Shown: positions 8,874 through 19,972 of the stretch, piece by piece
Layout of the letters: every line of letters begins with the position of its first letter
Position numbering within the stretch: position 1 is the stretch's first letter
Assembly (NCBI RefSeq): GCF_000719115.1
Contig: NZ_JOEA01000001.1
Location: 310,001-374,000, forward strand
Source of the DNA: Lentzea albidocapillata
GTDB lineage: Bacteria > Actinomycetota > Actinomycetes > Mycobacteriales > Pseudonocardiaceae
Length of the DNA: 64,000 nt
Direction of reading: 5' to 3'
The notes under the pieces: generated by a model
Seen by the model: only the letters and a program-made list of their open reading frames with translations
Told to the model about the DNA's origin: nothing
Database searches by the model: none
Translations under genes and position numbers: made by a program

Positions 8874-9549
8874 GCACCGTCACGACCTTGCCGAGGATGG
8901 TGGCCTCGTCGCCGTTGATCGGCTGGTAGGCCGTGTTGTGCGGCATCAGCCACACGTGGCCGTCCTTGCGCTTGAACGTCTTCACGGTCGCCTCGCCGTC
9001 GATCATGGCGGCGACGATCTCGCCCTGGTCGGCGGTGGGCTGCTTGCGGATCACGACCCAGTCGCCGTCGGTGATCGCGGCGTCGATCATCGAGTCACCG
9101 ACGACGCGCAGCAGGAACAGCTCGCCCTCGCCGACGATCTCGCGCGGCAGCGGGAACACGTCCTCGATCGACTCCTCGGCCAGGATCGGGCCACCGGCCG
9201 CGATCCGGCCGAGCATCGGCACGTACGCGGGCGTCGGCTTGGACATCGGGTCGAGGCCCGCGTCGATCTCGTTGGGCAGCATCCCGACCGCGCGCGGGCG
9301 GTTCGGGTCGCGGCGCAGGTAGCCCTTTCGCTCCAGCGCGCGCAGCTGGTACGCGACCGACGAGGTCGACGTCAGGCCCACGGCCTCACCGATTTCACGC
9401 ACGCTCGGCGGGTAACCGAATCGGTCGACCCAATCGCGAATCACGTCGAGCACTTTGCGCTGACGCAAAGTCAGGCCGGCGTTTCCCGCGATCTCACTCA
9501 CCGCTGCACCCACAAGAGCTGGGTCCGGCTCGATCGTCTTGCCTGCCAC
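8857..9549 (-). CDS. lexA: LexA repressor (SOS response)
   Basis: LexA represses DNA-damage genes and self-cleaves when RecA filaments form. The N-terminal winged helix is followed by the cleavage site Ala118-Gly119 (GRIAAGG), the nucleophile Ser153 in GDSMID and Lys190 in ATVKTFK. I chose the GTG start at 9549, preceded by AGGAGGACAG, giving 230 residues, the normal length; a longer in-frame start exists but lacks support. Two SOS boxes lie upstream, so it is autoregulated together with the divergent gene. Confidence 0.95.
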   Translation of the reverse strand: MAGKTIEPDPALVGAAVSEIAGNAGLTLRQRKVLDVIRDWVDRFGYPPSVREIGEAVGLTSTSSVAYQLRALERKGYLRRDPNRPRAVGMLPNEIDAGLDPMSKPTPAYVPMLGRIAAGGPILAEESIEDVFPLPREIVGEGELFLLRVVGDSMIDAAITDGDWVVIRKQPTADQGEIVAAMIDGEATVKTFKRKDGHVWLMPHNTAYQPINGDEATILGKVVTVLRRLP

Positions 9550-9640
9550 GGTCGCTGTCCTCCTCGCCGCCCCCAGTTCGAATGGGATTCCGGCCTCCGT
9601 CGATCTTCGTGGTCGACGGTAGTCGTGTTTGCTGCACAGA

Positions 9641-9656
9641 TCAAACACCTGTTCGA
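9641..9656. promoter_or_regulatory. SOS box (LexA operator) 1
   Basis: TCAAACACCTGTTCGA, one mismatch from the actinobacterial LexA consensus TCGAAC-N4-GTTCGA. It lies 92 bases upstream of the lexA start. Confidence 0.75.
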
Positions 9657-9721
9657 GGTATTTGGGCGCGTGTTGTGGCGTCAGGGCGGCGGGTCTGGTA
9701 GAAATTCGCACGGACGTTCGA

Positions 9722-9737
9722 TCGAACCCCTGTTCGA
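9722..9737. promoter_or_regulatory. SOS box (LexA operator) 2
   Basis: TCGAACCCCTGTTCGA is a perfect match to the consensus, 32 bases before the divergent small gene's start. It is the operator that most directly controls that gene. Confidence 0.9.
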
Positions 9738-9768
9738 TCATGGTGGCTGACCTGCGATGGAGGTCGTG

Positions 9769-10041
9769 ATGGCGGTGCTCGTCGAGAAGCGGATGCGGGT
9801 AGTCGAAGACGCGGACGTCGCAGCGGGACGTCCACTCCGTTCGGGTCCTCGTGTCATGCCGCGCAGGCCGGCGACCAAGCCGCGTCCACTCGTGGTGCCC
9901 TCGTCGCGCGAGTCGAGCTCGTGTGAGGTCCGGCCGAAGCGCGAGTCGCTGTTCGAACTCATCGCGGTCGGTGTCCTGAGCGCACTGACGGTGGTCGCGC
10001 TCGGCGTGCTCTACCTACAGCAGGCGGGGGTCAGCCCGTAG
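9769..10041 (+). CDS. small SOS-controlled membrane protein (position of chiZ/divS)
   Basis: About 90 residues: a basic, proline-rich N-terminal part and one membrane helix near the C-terminus ([20 protein letters not shown]), ending only nine residues later. Beside lexA, relatives carry SOS-induced division inhibitors or wall enzymes (DivS in Corynebacterium, ChiZ/Rv2719c with LysM in Mycobacterium, YneA in Bacillus). Position, perfect SOS box and topology suggest the same role, but no LysM domain is present. ATG 9769 is preferred because GGAGG lies five bases upstream; ATG 9757 would add four residues. Confidence 0.75.
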   Translation: MAVLVEKRMRVVEDADVAAGRPLRSGPRVMPRRPATKPRPLVVPSSRESSSCEVRPKRESLFELIAVGVLSALTVVALGVLYLQQAGVSP

Positions 10042-10046
10042 GCCTG

Positions 10047-10061
10047 CCCCTACATCTTGTG
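10047..10061 (+). promoter_or_regulatory. NrdR-box-like sequence (distal)
   Basis: CCCCTACATCTTGTG shares 14 of 15 bases with the box at 10196-10210 but has poor symmetry and lies before the terminator, so its role is doubtful. Confidence 0.3.
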
Positions 10062-10069
10062 TTTCGGTG

Positions 10070-10110
10070 CCCGCCGTGACGTGAACGCTCCGTCACCGGC
10101 GGGTTTTTTT
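10070..10110 (+). terminator. Rho-independent terminator of the SOS gene
   Basis: CCCGCCGTGACG pairs with CGTCACCGGCGGG (one bulged C) and is followed by seven Ts, the clearest intrinsic terminator in the window. Confidence 0.85.
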
Positions 10111-10193
10111 GCGTAATCGCCGCTGATCGGCACAACGTTCCCCCGTTCGAGTGGTGTGTCGAGTTGCGTTGCCGTCCGCTGCGATCTAGGTTC

Positions 10194-10213
10194 AACCCCT
10201 ACATCTAGTGGTT
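10194..10213 (+). promoter_or_regulatory. NrdR box 1
   Basis: AACCCCTACATCTAGTGGTT is an imperfect 20-base palindrome (8 of 10 pairs) resembling the NrdR operator of ribonucleotide reductase promoters. It is 88 bases before nrdR. Confidence 0.65.
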
Positions 10214-10230
10214 ACACCGTCGTAAGTAGT

Positions 10231-10243
10231 CCACAGGTTGTGG
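10231..10243 (+). promoter_or_regulatory. NrdR box 2
   Basis: CCACAGGTTGTGG is a 5+5 palindrome centred about 33 bases (three helical turns) from box 1, the paired arrangement usual for NrdR. Confidence 0.55.
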
Positions 10244-10300
10244 GTAACCCGACCAGTGAGGCTGCTGGGATAGGTGCTGCGCTGAGAAGGGGGAAGTGGC

Positions 10301-10771
10301 GTGCGGTGTCCGTTCTGCCGTCATTCGGACTCACGGGTGGTCGACTCCCGTGAAGTCGACGAGGGACAGGTGATCCGTCGTCGCCGCTCCTGCAACAGCT
10401 GCAGCCGCAGGTTCACCACGGTCGAAGAAGCGGTTCTCGCCGTGGTCAAGCGCTCCGGGGTGACGGAGCCGTTCAGCCGCGACAAGGTGGTCGTCGGCGT
10501 GCGCAGGGCGTGTCAGGGCCGCCCGGTCGACGAGGACGCGTTCCAGCAACTCGCCCAGCGGGTGGAAGAGTCGATCCGGTCGACCGGATGCGCGGAAATC
10601 GCCAGTCACGAGGTGGGCCTCGCCATTCTCGGCCCCCTGCGTGAACTCGACGAGGTCGCTTATCTGCGCTTCGCGAGCGTGTATCGCTCCTTCTCGTCGG
10701 TAGAGGACTTCGAGAAGGAAATCCTTGATCTTCGTACTGCCCGCGCCGAGGACTCACCGGCCGAGCAGTGA
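10301..10771 (+). CDS. nrdR: transcriptional repressor NrdR
   Basis: NrdR senses the ATP/dATP balance and represses ribonucleotide reductase genes. A zinc ribbon with C3-x2-C6 and C31-x2-C34 is followed by an ATP-cone (about residues 49-139). The length of 156 is typical. The GTG start is preceded by GAAGGGGGAAG. It sits 64 bases before nrdJ with no terminator, so the two form one operon under the paired NrdR boxes. The start context matches nrdR of Streptomyces and mycobacteria. Confidence 0.95.
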   Translation: MRCPFCRHSDSRVVDSREVDEGQVIRRRRSCNSCSRRFTTVEEAVLAVVKRSGVTEPFSRDKVVVGVRRACQGRPVDEDAFQQLAQRVEESIRSTGCAEIASHEVGLAILGPLRELDEVAYLRFASVYRSFSSVEDFEKEILDLRTARAEDSPAEQ

Positions 10772-10835
10772 TCCGCGTGCGCCCAAGCGCGCGCAACCAC
10801 CATCTTTCTAAGCACCAGTACGAGGGAGATCCACC

Positions 10836-13658
<2,823 letters not shown>

Positions 13659-13677
13659 CCCGCTGGTAGATCTGTAC

Positions 13678-13717
13678 GGCGGACCGTCACGGCAACTCGA
13701 TGCCGTGGCGGTCCGCC
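13678..13717. terminator. long hairpin terminator between nrdJ and the convergent gene
   Basis: Arms 13678-13693 and 13702-13717 (GGCGGACCG, one mismatch, CACGGC) make a 15-pair stem with an eight-base loop. It begins 19 bases after nrdJ and contains the stop codon of the opposing gene. There is no T run. Confidence 0.65.
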
Positions 13718-14208
13718 AGCTTCTTCTCGATCTCCGCGATCACACACGCGATCGTCGACGGGTTGAGCCGCCCCTCCCCGAAGTGAACGACGGTCTTCGC
13801 GAACTCGTCCGCCGCCAGCGCCCGGCACTCGGCGTCCAACGAGCGGTGGTCGACCGGCGCTTCCTTGAAACACTCCAGAGGCTTGCGGCCGAAGATGACC
13901 TCGAACTCCTCCCACCCGCGCAACGTCCAGTACGTCTCGTTGGCCGAGGAGGACGTCGCCCGCAGCCAGCGCCACAGGTACTGCGGGTCCTGGTGGCTCG
14001 GTGCCTCGCCGACGCACCGTCCGCACAGCAGCACTAGGTTGTCCGCGGCGCCGGTGCCGCCCATCGACGCGGGCACGACAGGGCATTGCTTCAGTGAGGA
14101 CCTGTAACCGCAGCGCCAGCATCGTTCGTGAGCTGTGCTCCAGTCGATGACGAGCTCGACCTCGTGCTCGACCCAGTACGCGACGATCTGCCGGTTGCTG
14201 ACGCTCAT
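13687..14208 (-). CDS. HNH-like zinc-binding protein of unknown function
   Basis: 173 residues. The first half has a CWRCGYR...CPVV pair, then SMGGTGAADNLVLLCGRC, which resembles the core of HNH nucleases (S-x-GG-x-x-x-x-x-NLVLLCxxC). The usual catalytic histidine before the first loop is replaced by Val/Pro, and no final HNH histidine aligns with certainty, so nuclease activity is doubtful. The C-terminal half (residues about 95-173) is not recognised. It stands alone, converging on nrdJ. Confidence 0.7.
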   Translation of the reverse strand: MSVSNRQIVAYWVEHEVELVIDWSTAHERCWRCGYRSSLKQCPVVPASMGGTGAADNLVLLCGRCVGEAPSHQDPQYLWRWLRATSSSANETYWTLRGWEEFEVIFGRKPLECFKEAPVDHRSLDAECRALAADEFAKTVVHFGEGRLNPSTIACVIAEIEKKLADRHGIELP

Positions 14209-14306
14209 GTGAACCTTCCCCAGTTGTTGCCTCCCCTGTCGGTCATGAAGGCGATTCCGTTTCGCCCACCCGCAACTGATAGAACATCTCGCATTAAGGG
14301 GGAGAG

Positions 14307-14858
14307 ATGCCTTCGTTCGACGACTTACGCCGGTACCTGCTCGGTCAGCTCAACGCGGCTGTCCGGCGTCCCGGCATGTACGGCGGTGAGGCGGTGATCC
14401 TCACCCTGCTCGACGCGCTGGCGTTCGCCGACGACCGCACGGATCGGTGGCAGATCGAGCTCGAGGCGTTGGTCAAGCGCGGCGCGGCGAACGCGGCGAT
14501 GGTCAGCGGCGCGGTGCACGAGGCGCTCGGGCACCGCAGCGAGGACGTCATGGCGTCGGTGTACGCGGACCTCGCGCACCGGCAGGGCTGGCTGTCGCTC
14601 GACGCCGACAGCCGGATCCCCGGCGTGCTGGGGGAGCGGGACTGCCTGCTCGACGACGTGATCGCCGAGTACGGCGAGCCGCCGTTGTGGCTGGGCGGCA
14701 CGAATCCCAAGTACTCGAAGACGCTCGGCTACCCGGACCGGTCGGGTGCGCTGGTGTTCTTCCACTTCATGCCGGAGATGCGGCTGATGGCCACGCGGCG
14801 TGGTGAAGGTGGCTTCCGCGACAGCTTCGTCTTCACGCCTGCCGGGCTGTCCCGATGA
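14307..14858 (+). CDS. hypothetical protein
   Basis: 183 residues, no signal peptide or membrane segment, no family I recognise. It starts LRRYLLGQLNAAVRRPGMYGG, with a basic amphipathic N-terminus. The middle is helical and acidic. The end, PPLWLGGTNPKYSKTLGYPD and FFHFMPEMRLMATRRG, looks like a beta-rich domain. The ATG has a very strong AAGGGGGAGAG site. It is 97 bases before the ADP-ribosylglycohydrolase gene; whether they share function is unknown. Confidence 0.75.
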   Translation: MPSFDDLRRYLLGQLNAAVRRPGMYGGEAVILTLLDALAFADDRTDRWQIELEALVKRGAANAAMVSGAVHEALGHRSEDVMASVYADLAHRQGWLSLDADSRIPGVLGERDCLLDDVIAEYGEPPLWLGGTNPKYSKTLGYPDRSGALVFFHFMPEMRLMATRRGEGGFRDSFVFTPAGLSR

Positions 14859-14941
14859 ACTCCTCGATCAACGGCGTGTGCCGGTGCGCGGCCCACGTGG
14901 AACACCGTCCAAATCCAGGTGCCCAGGGCAGGCCGAACCGG

Positions 14942-14947
14942 TAAAAT
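14942..14947 (+). promoter_or_regulatory. -10 element for a leaderless transcript
   Basis: TAAAAT lies 8 bases before the ATG at 14956. No clear -35 is seen. Confidence 0.45.
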
Positions 14948-14955
14948 CGCAGGTG

Positions 14956-15858
14956 ATGCGCATAGTTCTGCACACTCGTGCGCGCCTGGACCTCGCATAC
15001 GCCTCGCTCGACGGGCTCTCCGTCGGCGACGCTCTGGGCGCTCAGTTCTTCATGGTCGGCCGCTCGTTGCCCGACCTCGTGGCCGGCAAGCCGCCACGGG
15101 GTCCGTGGGAGTGGACCGACGACACCGAAATGGCCTGCAACCTCGTCGCCGAGCTCCGTGACCACGGCGACGTCGACCGAACCCGGCTCGCGGCGACGTT
15201 CGCCGATCGGTGCGAGCCCAATCGCGGTTACGGCGCAGGGGCTTTCACCATCCTGCGCAAGATTCGCCAAGGCACGCCGTGGAAAGAGGCGGCCTCCAGC
15301 GCGTTCGACGGTCAAGGCTCGTGCGGCAACGGGGCGGCGATGCGGATCGCACCTCTGGGCGCGTACTTCGCCGACGACCCACGAACCGTTACGGCGCAAG
15401 CGATCCGGGCCAGCGAGGTGACGCACCAGCATCCTGAGGGCATCATGGGCGGCCTCGCGGTGGCACACGCGGCGGCCGTCGCGGCCAAAGCGCGGCTGAC
15501 GGGCACACCGCCGCAAGATTTGCTCGGGACGGTGCTCGAGCACCTCGAGGACTCGTTCGTGCGCAAGGGGATCGACAAGGCGCGCAAGATCGGCAACGTC
15601 GAAGAGGCCGCGTACGTCCTCGGCAACGGCTCGCGGGTGACGGCGCAGGACACCGTGCCGTTCACCCTCTGGGTCGCTGCTCACCACCTCGACGACTACC
15701 GCGCCGCCATCACGGCGTGCGTGAGGGCGGGTGGTGACGCCGACACGACGGCCGCGATCGTCGGCGGCATCGTCGCGAGCGCGCCGGAGGAGTGGCGGCG
15801 TGAGCGCGAGCCCCTCCCGGACTGGGTTGAGCGCTCTGATCAGGAGATTTCATCCTGA
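14956..15858 (+). CDS. ADP-ribosylglycohydrolase-family protein
   Basis: 300 residues of the ARH/DraG fold, which removes ADP-ribose from proteins or small molecules with two Mg2+ ions. The metal-binding signatures are present: GLSVGDALGAQF, WTDDTEMA and GGDADTTAAIVGG, with GNGAAMRIAPLG in the core. I chose the ATG at 14956, just behind a TAAAAT -10 box, which implies a leaderless mRNA; a longer reading frame exists upstream but begins inside unrelated sequence. No ADP-ribosyltransferase partner is adjacent. Confidence 0.88.
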   Translation: MRIVLHTRARLDLAYASLDGLSVGDALGAQFFMVGRSLPDLVAGKPPRGPWEWTDDTEMACNLVAELRDHGDVDRTRLAATFADRCEPNRGYGAGAFTILRKIRQGTPWKEAASSAFDGQGSCGNGAAMRIAPLGAYFADDPRTVTAQAIRASEVTHQHPEGIMGGLAVAHAAAVAAKARLTGTPPQDLLGTVLEHLEDSFVRKGIDKARKIGNVEEAAYVLGNGSRVTAQDTVPFTLWVAAHHLDDYRAAITACVRAGGDADTTAAIVGGIVASAPEEWRREREPLPDWVERSDQEISS

Positions 15859-15861
15859 CGG

Positions 15862-15879
15862 CGTGATTTATTCATCACG
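15862..15879. promoter_or_regulatory. inverted repeat before the PEP-utilizing enzyme gene
   Basis: CGTGAT and ATCACG with a six-base spacer. It is directly upstream of a candidate -35 (TTGAGT, 15882-15887; 17 bases; TAGCCT, 15905-15910), so an operator is more likely than a terminator. Confidence 0.4.
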
Positions 15880-15940
15880 TGTTGAGTTTTTGGCCGGATG
15901 CTCGTAGCCTCCTCTTCAGGCGGAACCTGGAGGGGTGACC

Positions 15941-18469
15941 ATGACGCTCACCATCGGCTTCAAGTCCATCGACGGCACGATGCTCACCACCGTGGGCGGC
16001 AAGGCCGCGAACCTCGGCGAGCTCACCAGGGCCGGCTTCCCGGTGCCGCAGGGTTTCTGCGTCACCACCGACGCCTACCGCGCCGTCGCGCGGGCCGGCG
16101 AACTCGCGAGCACCACTCCGGAGAACGCCCGCAGGACGCTGCTGGAAACCGCTGTGCCGCAGGAGATCCGGGACGCGATCGTCGCCGAGTACCGCGAACT
16201 CGGCGACGGTGGCGGCCTCGGCGTCCCGGTCGCGGTGCGGTCCAGCGCGACGGCCGAGGACCTGCCGTTCGCGAGCTTCGCGGGCCAGCAGGACACGTTC
16301 CTCAACGTCGTCGGCGAGGACGAGGTCGTCGATGCCGTGCGCCGGTGCTGGGCGTCGCTGTGGACGGACCGCGCGGTCAGCTACCGCGACACCAACGGCA
16401 TCGACCACACCGCGACCTACCTGGCCGTTGTCGTGCAACGGATGGTGCAGTCCGCGGTGTCCGGCGTGATGTTCACGGCGAACCCGGTCACCGGCACCCG
16501 CGACCAGATCGTCATCGACGCGAGCCCCGGTCTCGGCGAGGCCGTGGTGTCCGGCGCCGTCAACCCCGACCACTTCGTCGTCGACGGCAGTGAGATCGCC
16601 GAGAAACGACTGGGGGACAAGAAACTCGTCGTTCGCTCGCTGCCGGGAGGCGGCACCGAACACGTCGAGGTCGGCGAGAGCGGCGACCAGTGCCTCACCG
16701 ACGGGCAGATCCACGGGCTCGCCGTCCTCGGCCGCAAGGTGCAGCGGCACTACGGCTCGCCGCAGGACATCGAGTGGGCGATCGACGACGACGGGGAGCT
16801 GCACCTCACCCAGGCGCGGCCGATCACGACGCTGTTCCCGTTGCCGGACAACCCGGACGGCAACGCGCACGCCTACTTCTGTTTCAGCCTCGCGCAGGGG
16901 CTCGAACGCCCGATCACGCCGATGGGGCGCGCGGCGTTCCGGGAGATATCCAAGTCCGCCTTGGAGATCGTGATCGGCGATCCGAAGAGTAAGTCCTACG
17001 TGGAGAACGGCGAGCGCATCTTCTTCGACGTCACCAAGGTGTTGCAGAGCAAGGTTGGTCGCGAGTTCGTCACGCGCCTGCTCGGTGTGATGGAGGCGCG
17101 CTCCTCCGAGGTGTTGCGCGGCCTGTTCGACGACCCCAGGTTCGCGATCAGGAACTCCTCGCCGACGCCCGCGTTGAAGCGCGTTCTCAGGCTGGCCCGC
17201 CGCTTCCACGTGCCCGTGACGGCGATGAAGGCGCTGGCGAACCCCGAAAAGGCCGTGCGCGACGCGTTGCGGTTGGAACGCGAGATCCTGGAGAAGTCCG
17301 CGACACTCTCGATCGAGCAGGCGCTGCAGCAGTGTGTCGTGCCGGTGCTGCCCCGCCTCGCGCCGACCGCGCTGGTCGGGTTCGCGATGCTCGGCCTGGT
17401 CGGCAAGATCGTGAGGACCGGGCCGGGGGAGTTGCAGACCGTGCTGCGCGGCCTGCCGAACAACATCACCACCGAGATGGACATGGCGATGTGGGATCTC
17501 GCGCAGGAGATCCGGCACGATCCCGTCGCGCTGCGGCAGTTCCAGAACGGCGAACGCCCGGCTGTGCTCGACCGCTTCCTCGCGCGGTGGGGCCACCGCG
17601 CCGTCGCCGAGATCGACCTGGGCCTGCCGCGGTGGTCCGACGACCCGGCGCACGTCATCGGCGTCATCAAGAACTTCCTGCGCCTGGAAGGAGACCAGGG
17701 CCACCCCGACGCGGTCTTCGCACGCGGTGCCGCCGAAGCCGATGCGATGATCGACACGCTCGCCCGCCGCGCCCGAGGCCGCGGCTGGTTCGTGCGCTTC
17801 GCGTTGCGCCGCACCAGGATGCTCGCCGGCCTGCGGGAGTACCCGAAGTACCTGATCATCACGTTGTTCGGCGCGTTGCGGAAGCGCGTCGCCGGCGTCG
17901 GTGCCGAACTCGTCGCGGCCGGTCAGCTGGACGTCGCGGACGACGTGTTCTTCCTGAACTTCGAGGAAATGCGCTCCCCGCAAGGAGATCTGCGTCCGAT
18001 CGTGGCCGGGCGCCGCGAGGTCTACGGCCGCGAGATGCGACGCAGGCACATCCCGCGCGTGCTGCTGTCGGACGGCACGGAACCCGAAGCCGTGCACCAC
18101 GGCGCCCCCGCGGAGGGCGACCTCGTCGGCACACCGGCGTCGGCGGGCATCATCACCGGCATCGCGCGCGTCGTCATGGACCCGGTCGGCGCGCACCTCG
18201 AACCGGGCGAGATTCTCGTGGCGCCGTCGACGGACCCTGGTTGGACGCCGCTGTTCCTGACGGCGGGCGGCCTCGTGATGGAGATGGGCGGCGCGAACTC
18301 GCACGGCGCGGTCGTGGCGCGGGAGTACGGCATTCCGGCGGTCGTGGGGGTGCGCGAGGCCGTGACGCGGATCAGGACCGGCGAGCGGATCACCGTGGAC
18401 GGCAGCACGGGCGCAGTGACCACGCTGGAGTCGCCGGTTGAGCTCTCAGAGCGTGGGCCGGACGCGTAA
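15941..18469 (+). CDS. PEP synthase/rifampicin phosphotransferase-like enzyme
   Basis: 842 residues with the three-part layout of rifampicin phosphotransferases. An N-terminal ATP-grasp domain has VGGKAANLGEL, VAVRSSATAEDLPFASFAGQ and GVMFTANPVTG. A long helical middle part follows. A C-terminal swivelling domain carries the phosphohistidine in GGANSHGAVVAREYG (about residue 787). Rph enzymes (about 865 residues) use ATP to inactivate rifamycins; relatives of the same shape do unknown jobs. The 19-base rifamycin-associated element seen before known rph genes was looked for and not found. ATG 15941 fits the GGAGG site better than GTG 15935. Confidence 0.8.
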   Translation: MTLTIGFKSIDGTMLTTVGGKAANLGELTRAGFPVPQGFCVTTDAYRAVARAGELASTTPENARRTLLETAVPQEIRDAIVAEYRELGDGGGLGVPVAVRSSATAEDLPFASFAGQQDTFLNVVGEDEVVDAVRRCWASLWTDRAVSYRDTNGIDHTATYLAVVVQRMVQSAVSGVMFTANPVTGTRDQIVIDASPGLGEAVVSGAVNPDHFVVDGSEIAEKRLGDKKLVVRSLPGGGTEHVEVGESGDQCLTDGQIHGLAVLGRKVQRHYGSPQDIEWAIDDDGELHLTQARPITTLFPLPDNPDGNAHAYFCFSLAQGLERPITPMGRAAFREISKSALEIVIGDPKSKSYVENGERIFFDVTKVLQSKVGREFVTRLLGVMEARSSEVLRGLFDDPRFAIRNSSPTPALKRVLRLARRFHVPVTAMKALANPEKAVRDALRLEREILEKSATLSIEQALQQCVVPVLPRLAPTALVGFAMLGLVGKIVRTGPGELQTVLRGLPNNITTEMDMAMWDLAQEIRHDPVALRQFQNGERPAVLDRFLARWGHRAVAEIDLGLPRWSDDPAHVIGVIKNFLRLEGDQGHPDAVFARGAAEADAMIDTLARRARGRGWFVRFALRRTRMLAGLREYPKYLIITLFGALRKRVAGVGAELVAAGQLDVADDVFFLNFEEMRSPQGDLRPIVAGRREVYGREMRRRHIPRVLLSDGTEPEAVHHGAPAEGDLVGTPASAGIITGIARVVMDPVGAHLEPGEILVAPSTDPGWTPLFLTAGGLVMEMGGANSHGAVVAREYGIPAVVGVREAVTRIRTGERITVDGSTGAVTTLESPVELSERGPDA

Positions 18470-18479
18470 TGTCGGGTTC

Positions 18480-19136
18480 GTGGCTGAGTCCAAGGGTGAG
18501 CTGAACAAGGCCCAGCAGGGCATCGCCGACTACCTGCTGCGCGCCGGCGTCGACGGCTTCGGGCCGTTCAAGAGCGCCCGCGAGGCGGCGTCCGACGCCC
18601 TCGTCAAGAAGGGCGACGAGACCGACGCGATCAAGCACCTCGTCCGCACGCACGTGGCGCTGGCGGGCGCGCAGGGCTTCATCACGAACCTCGGCGGCCT
18701 GATCACGCTGCCGATCTCGCTGCCGTCCAACGTCGCGGCCACCTACGTCATCCAGACGCACCTCATCGCGTCCATCGCGTCGCTGCGAGGCCACGACGTG
18801 GACAGCGATGAGGTGCAGATGGCCATCCTGCTGTGCCTTCTCGGCAATGCCGGAACCGAGCTGTTCAAGAAAGTCGGCATCAAGCAGTTCACCAAGAAGG
18901 CAGCGTCGGCACTTATCACAAAATACGGTACAAAGAAAATCGGCACCGTCGTGGCGAAGGGCGTTCCGCTGCTGGGCGGCGTCATCGGCGGTGGCGTCGA
19001 CGCCGCGTCCACCAGGGCGGTCGGCGCATTCGCGAATCGTTACTTCACTCACACGGACGCATTGCCGAAGTTCATCGACGGCGAGGTGCTGTCCGTCCAG
19101 ATCGAGGAAGCGGACGGAACGACCGATCCGCGTTAG
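18480..19136 (+). CDS. EcsC-family protein
   Basis: About 218 residues. The EcsC family is membrane-associated and of unclear function. Hydrophobic stretches GFITNLGGLITLPISLPSNVAA and a glycine-rich helix (GVPLLGGVIGGGVDAAST) suggest membrane insertion. The start is uncertain; GTG 18480 is chosen because it avoids overlap with the PEP enzyme, whose stop lies 11 bases upstream. The 3' end overlaps the convergent DUF4239 gene by four bases. Confidence 0.8.
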   Translation: MAESKGELNKAQQGIADYLLRAGVDGFGPFKSAREAASDALVKKGDETDAIKHLVRTHVALAGAQGFITNLGGLITLPISLPSNVAATYVIQTHLIASIASLRGHDVDSDEVQMAILLCLLGNAGTELFKKVGIKQFTKKAASALITKYGTKKIGTVVAKGVPLLGGVIGGGVDAASTRAVGAFANRYFTHTDALPKFIDGEVLSVQIEEADGTTDPR

Positions 19137-19891
19137 CTCAGCCGGTCCAGCGCGGAACTGAACGCGTCCGGCGGGATGAGCACACCGCCGCTGAACGGGT
19201 TCTGCAACTGGTAGATCGCGAACAGCAGCAGGACGAGCGTCGAGCTCAGCGTGATCGTGATCAGCAGCTGCGAGGTCAGGGTCGGCCCGCCGAACAGGTA
19301 CGGGAACAGCAGCGAGAGACCGGTGCCGATCAGCAGCGCGAGCCACACGACCGGGTTGACCCCGTTGTCCGCCGCGTCCAGCCTTTCCTGCCTGGCCTGG
19401 TAGACCTCCCACAACTGGTTCGCCGCCTCGGCCTTGCGGTCCTCCTGCCAGCCGCCGTCGGGCGCCGCCGTCGAGATCGTTTCCCTGAGCTGGTTCAACG
19501 TGGTCCAGCCCTGGTTGCCGACCTCTTCGCCCTCACGCATGCGGGCCCATTCGTCGTCGACGACGGTCGACACGTAGTCGCGGATCAGCTGGTCGACCTT
19601 CGACTTCGCGGGCTCGGGCAGGGAGTCCGACGACCAGGTGACGGCGACCAGCGCGTTGGCCTCCTTCTGCACCTGTTCCTCGGCGCCGTTCGCCGAGTCG
19701 AACAGGGAGATGAGGATGAACGCGGCGAGAACCGCGTGCAGGCCGGCGACGATGCTGAACACCGACCCGCCCGCGCCGAGGTTTTTCTCGTTCACTTCCG
19801 CCGAGCCGAACCGGCGGGTGATGACGACGAGAACGGCGGAGATGGCGGCGGCACCGAGAACCCAGAGCGTGCCGCTGAGGTAAATGCTCAA
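19133..19891 (-). CDS. DUF4239 (bestrophin-like) membrane protein
   Basis: 252 residues with two N-terminal membrane helices (LWVLGAAAISAVLVVI and SIVAGLHAVLAAFILISLF), a helical extracytoplasmic or cytoplasmic middle part and two C-terminal helices. The layout and the V-F-x-x-V-A-G-L segment match DUF4239 proteins. The TTG start is supported by AAAGGAG upstream. The 81-base spacer to the next divergent gene contains AGACC-AC-GGTCT (19917-19928), a weak operator candidate. Function unknown. Confidence 0.8.
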   Translation of the reverse strand: MSIYLSGTLWVLGAAAISAVLVVITRRFGSAEVNEKNLGAGGSVFSIVAGLHAVLAAFILISLFDSANGAEEQVQKEANALVAVTWSSDSLPEPAKSKVDQLIRDYVSTVVDDEWARMREGEEVGNQGWTTLNQLRETISTAAPDGGWQEDRKAEAANQLWEVYQARQERLDAADNGVNPVVWLALLIGTGLSLLFPYLFGGPTLTSQLLITITLSSTLVLLLFAIYQLQNPFSGGVLIPPDAFSSALDRLS

Positions 19892-19972
19892 TTCGGCTCC
19901 TTTCTGGTGTGGGATTAGACCACGGTCTACTGTGACCGGTACAGCAAGGTCTGGTTAACGAGTAATGGTCAG

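Noticed and set aside
10772..10835. Cobalamin riboswitch before nrdJ
   Set aside because: The nrdR-nrdJ spacer is only 64 bases with no B12-box-like sequence, and none was found before nrdR.
15859..15940. Rifamycin-associated element before the Rph-like gene
   Set aside because: The known 19-base dyad (GGGGCTTGC...GCAAGGCCC type) is absent here and before the HelD-like gene (27012-27300).
15875..18304. Open frame of about 810 codons antisense to the PEP enzyme
   Set aside because: Shadow frame; the plus strand encodes all three domains of a known enzyme family.
19917..19928. AGACC-AC-GGTCT as a TetR-type operator
   Set aside because: Short dyad, no regulator gene adjacent; kept only as a remark in the DUF4239 entry.
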